DNA from: Marseilla massiliensis
GTDB taxonomy: Bacteria; Bacteroidota; Bacteroidia; Bacteroidales; Bacteroidaceae
NCBI RefSeq assembly: GCF_016899855.1
Contig: NZ_JACJJG010000018.1
Location: forward strand, 1 to 43,731
Length of the DNA stretch: 43,731 nucleotides
Direction: 5' to 3'
The notes beneath the pieces were generated by a model. The model was not told where the DNA came from and ran no database searches. It saw only the letters and a program-made list of their open reading frames with translations. Position 1 is the stretch's first letter. Each line of letters begins with the position of its first letter. This document shows positions 42,707 through 43,731 of this stretch, piece by piece. The position numbers and the translations under genes are program-made.

Positions 42707-42791
42707 GTTTTAGCTATTAAACAAATAAAAGAATTGAATGATTCCTATGAGGAGCCACAAGTCCATTCTTCGCAAATCATTCTCCCAATAC

Positions 42792-42843
42792 ATCAGTCCA
42801 CCAAATAAACCGTTTTTTGCAAGGACTTATTTGATGGGCTGAT
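42792..42843. terminator. Hairpin between converging genes
   Basis: Arms 42792-42808 and 42827-42843 form a 17-bp stem with two mismatched or G-U positions and an 18-nt loop. It can serve the 42173 gene and the - strand gene ending at 42857. Confidence 0.6.
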
Positions 42844-42856
42844 TCTTTATGTGTTT

Positions 42857-43246
42857 TTATTGTGCGTATAAGAAATTATATGTAAGAGCTTGGGTTAGTC
42901 TATCAATATACGCTTTTTCTTCTTGAGTCAGCACTTCTTTTGCCGCTTTGAATTGTGGAGCTATATTTTCTACTCGTTTGTTTAACTCTCTTTTTGATAT
43001 TTCCTTTTTAAAATTTAATTCAAGTGGTTCTATTGCTTTGAAACTTAATTCAACAGCGTTTTGGAGATTATTTGACAATGTATCACCTTTCGATGTCGTA
43101 TTTATATCAGCTACAAAAAACTTAAAGTCCGGATAGCTATGCATTAAATCATCTGAGAATGAACTATAATAACGTGAGTTCGGTATAAGAAAACGATTGA
43201 AAAAGTTGTGGGAATGAGATATTTTTAGTACCTTTATAGTTGACAA
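42857..43246 (-). pseudogene. Hypothetical gene truncated by the IS982-type insertion
   Basis: A 129-codon frame of hybrid origin. Codons 1 to about 16 (ending KISHSHNFF) come from the insertion-sequence end, while the remainder starting around NRFLIPNSRYYSSF is host sequence read in the same frame, so the original N-terminus is lost. The visible C-terminal part is charged and helical (ELNFKKEISKRELNKRVENI, then KEVLTQEEKAYIDRLTQAL) with no membrane segment or known motif. Function is unknown. It may be expressed as a fusion from the insertion sequence but is best regarded as disrupted. Confidence 0.6.
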
Positions 43247-43731
43247 TCAATAAGTTACATAAAAACATCCATTCCCATGACTGATGCAAATATAATAGAA
43301 ATTTTCTGTATTCTCGATGAGTTCTGCAAATATTTTGCTCCTGAACTGAAAAAACACACGCTGGACATCTCCGGCAAACGTCGCCGCAACCGCCCATGCC
43401 TCATGTCTGACAGCGAGGTGATGACCATCCTCGTACTGTTCCATATCTTGCGCCAGCGCGACCTCAAGTCGTTCTATCTCGGTTATGTATGCAACCACAT
43501 GCGCAAGGAGTTTCCACACCGCCTGTCGTACAACCGCTTCGTAGAACGCCAGGCTAAGGTAGGACTCCGGCTTTTGCTGTTCCTGCAGACATGTGCGTTG
43601 GGTTAATGTACTGGAATATCCATAATCGACTCCACACCGTTGAAGTCATGCAATATAAAGCGTGCGCACAGCCACAGGACAATGAAGGGATGGGCCGCCA
43701 AGGGCAAGTGTACGATGGGATGGTTCTACGG
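43198..43731 (+). mobile_element. IS982-family insertion sequence, left part
   Basis: The element begins near 43198 (boundary inferred from the break in the - strand gene, within roughly ten bases) and runs off the window. It is richer in GC than the flanking DNA. The right end and the target duplication are not visible. Confidence 0.65.
43277..43731 (+). pseudogene. IS982-family transposase with in-frame stop
   Basis: The first 109 codons begin MTDANIIEIFCILDEFCKYF and contain the conserved KRRRNRPCLMSDSEVMTILVLFH and HRLSYNRFVERQ blocks of IS982 transposases. A TAA at 43604-43606 ends the frame, but the same frame then continues open to the window edge with TGISIIDSTPLKSC (D118, the first catalytic aspartate, at 43628-43630) and HRTMKGWAAKGKCTMGWFYG. 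A single nonsense change, possibly from TTA, therefore separates the N-terminal region from the whole DDE domain. This copy should be inactive unless the stop is suppressed. Confidence 0.8.

Overview
The window looks like a core-chromosome segment of a gut or oral Bacteroidales bacterium, most likely Prevotellaceae or a close relative. The grounds are many matches to the Bacteroidetes -7 promoter element TAnnTTTG (some with a TTTG -33 box about 19-20 nt upstream), a Rho factor with a very long acidic insert, and Bacteroidetes-specific families (DUF5686, DUF4296, DUF4861, a cysteine-free DksA-like protein, a short IorA without ferredoxin domain). Most of the DNA is AT-rich; by eye the engB/ABC-F/rho block and the two insertion sequences are richer in GC.

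Layout: (1) 1-433, left-edge IS3-type element (orfA complete, orfB off the edge). (2) 0.8-6.2 kb, a DUF5686 outer-membrane protein and a RecB/AddA-like helicase-nuclease on the + strand. (3) 12.0-6.3 kb on the - strand, an ileS operon: ileS, dksA-like, lspA, a DUF4296 lipoprotein and a small conserved protein. (4) 12.3-14.9 kb, a FadL-like porin and a Tyr/Trp/Gly-rich exported protein. (5) 15-22.2 kb, prmA, a GH25 muramidase, pfp, a small protein, an acyltransferase and a large amidase-like lipoprotein. (6) 29.3-22.3 kb on the - strand, a tight five-gene run: dipeptidyl peptidase IV, DUF4861, iorA, iorB and an aminotransferase, plausibly linking peptide breakdown to aromatic 2-oxoacid oxidation. 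(7) 29.4-33.2 kb, a radical SAM protein, a cupin, a YkvA protein, a small membrane protein and a YihY/BrkB protein. (8) 33.2-38.4 kb on the - strand, RNase P RNA, tRNA-Arg(TCT), rho, an ABC-F ATPase and engB. (9) 39.0-41.9 kb, recR, a membrane protein, a GT2 glycosyltransferase and a GNAT acetyltransferase. (10) tRNA-Asp(GTC), an orphan tail-anchored protein, and a gene cut by an IS982-family element whose transposase has an in-frame stop.

The most unusual non-coding signal is a dispersed intergenic repeat family: four loci (6192-6279, 12177-12264, 22180-22267, 38828-38915), each made of four degenerate 22-nt units (AAAA-N7-TTTT-A-N6) totalling 88 bp, often in alternating orientation so that they fold into long hairpins. 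A separate 75-bp direct repeat carrying a hairpin, and in one copy the engB promoter, lies at 38555-38717. The most notable protein observation is an isoleucyl-tRNA synthetase whose HIGH signature is swapped to GIHH, a form linked to strong mupirocin resistance in IleRS type 2 enzymes. No prophage, CRISPR array or obvious defence island was found.
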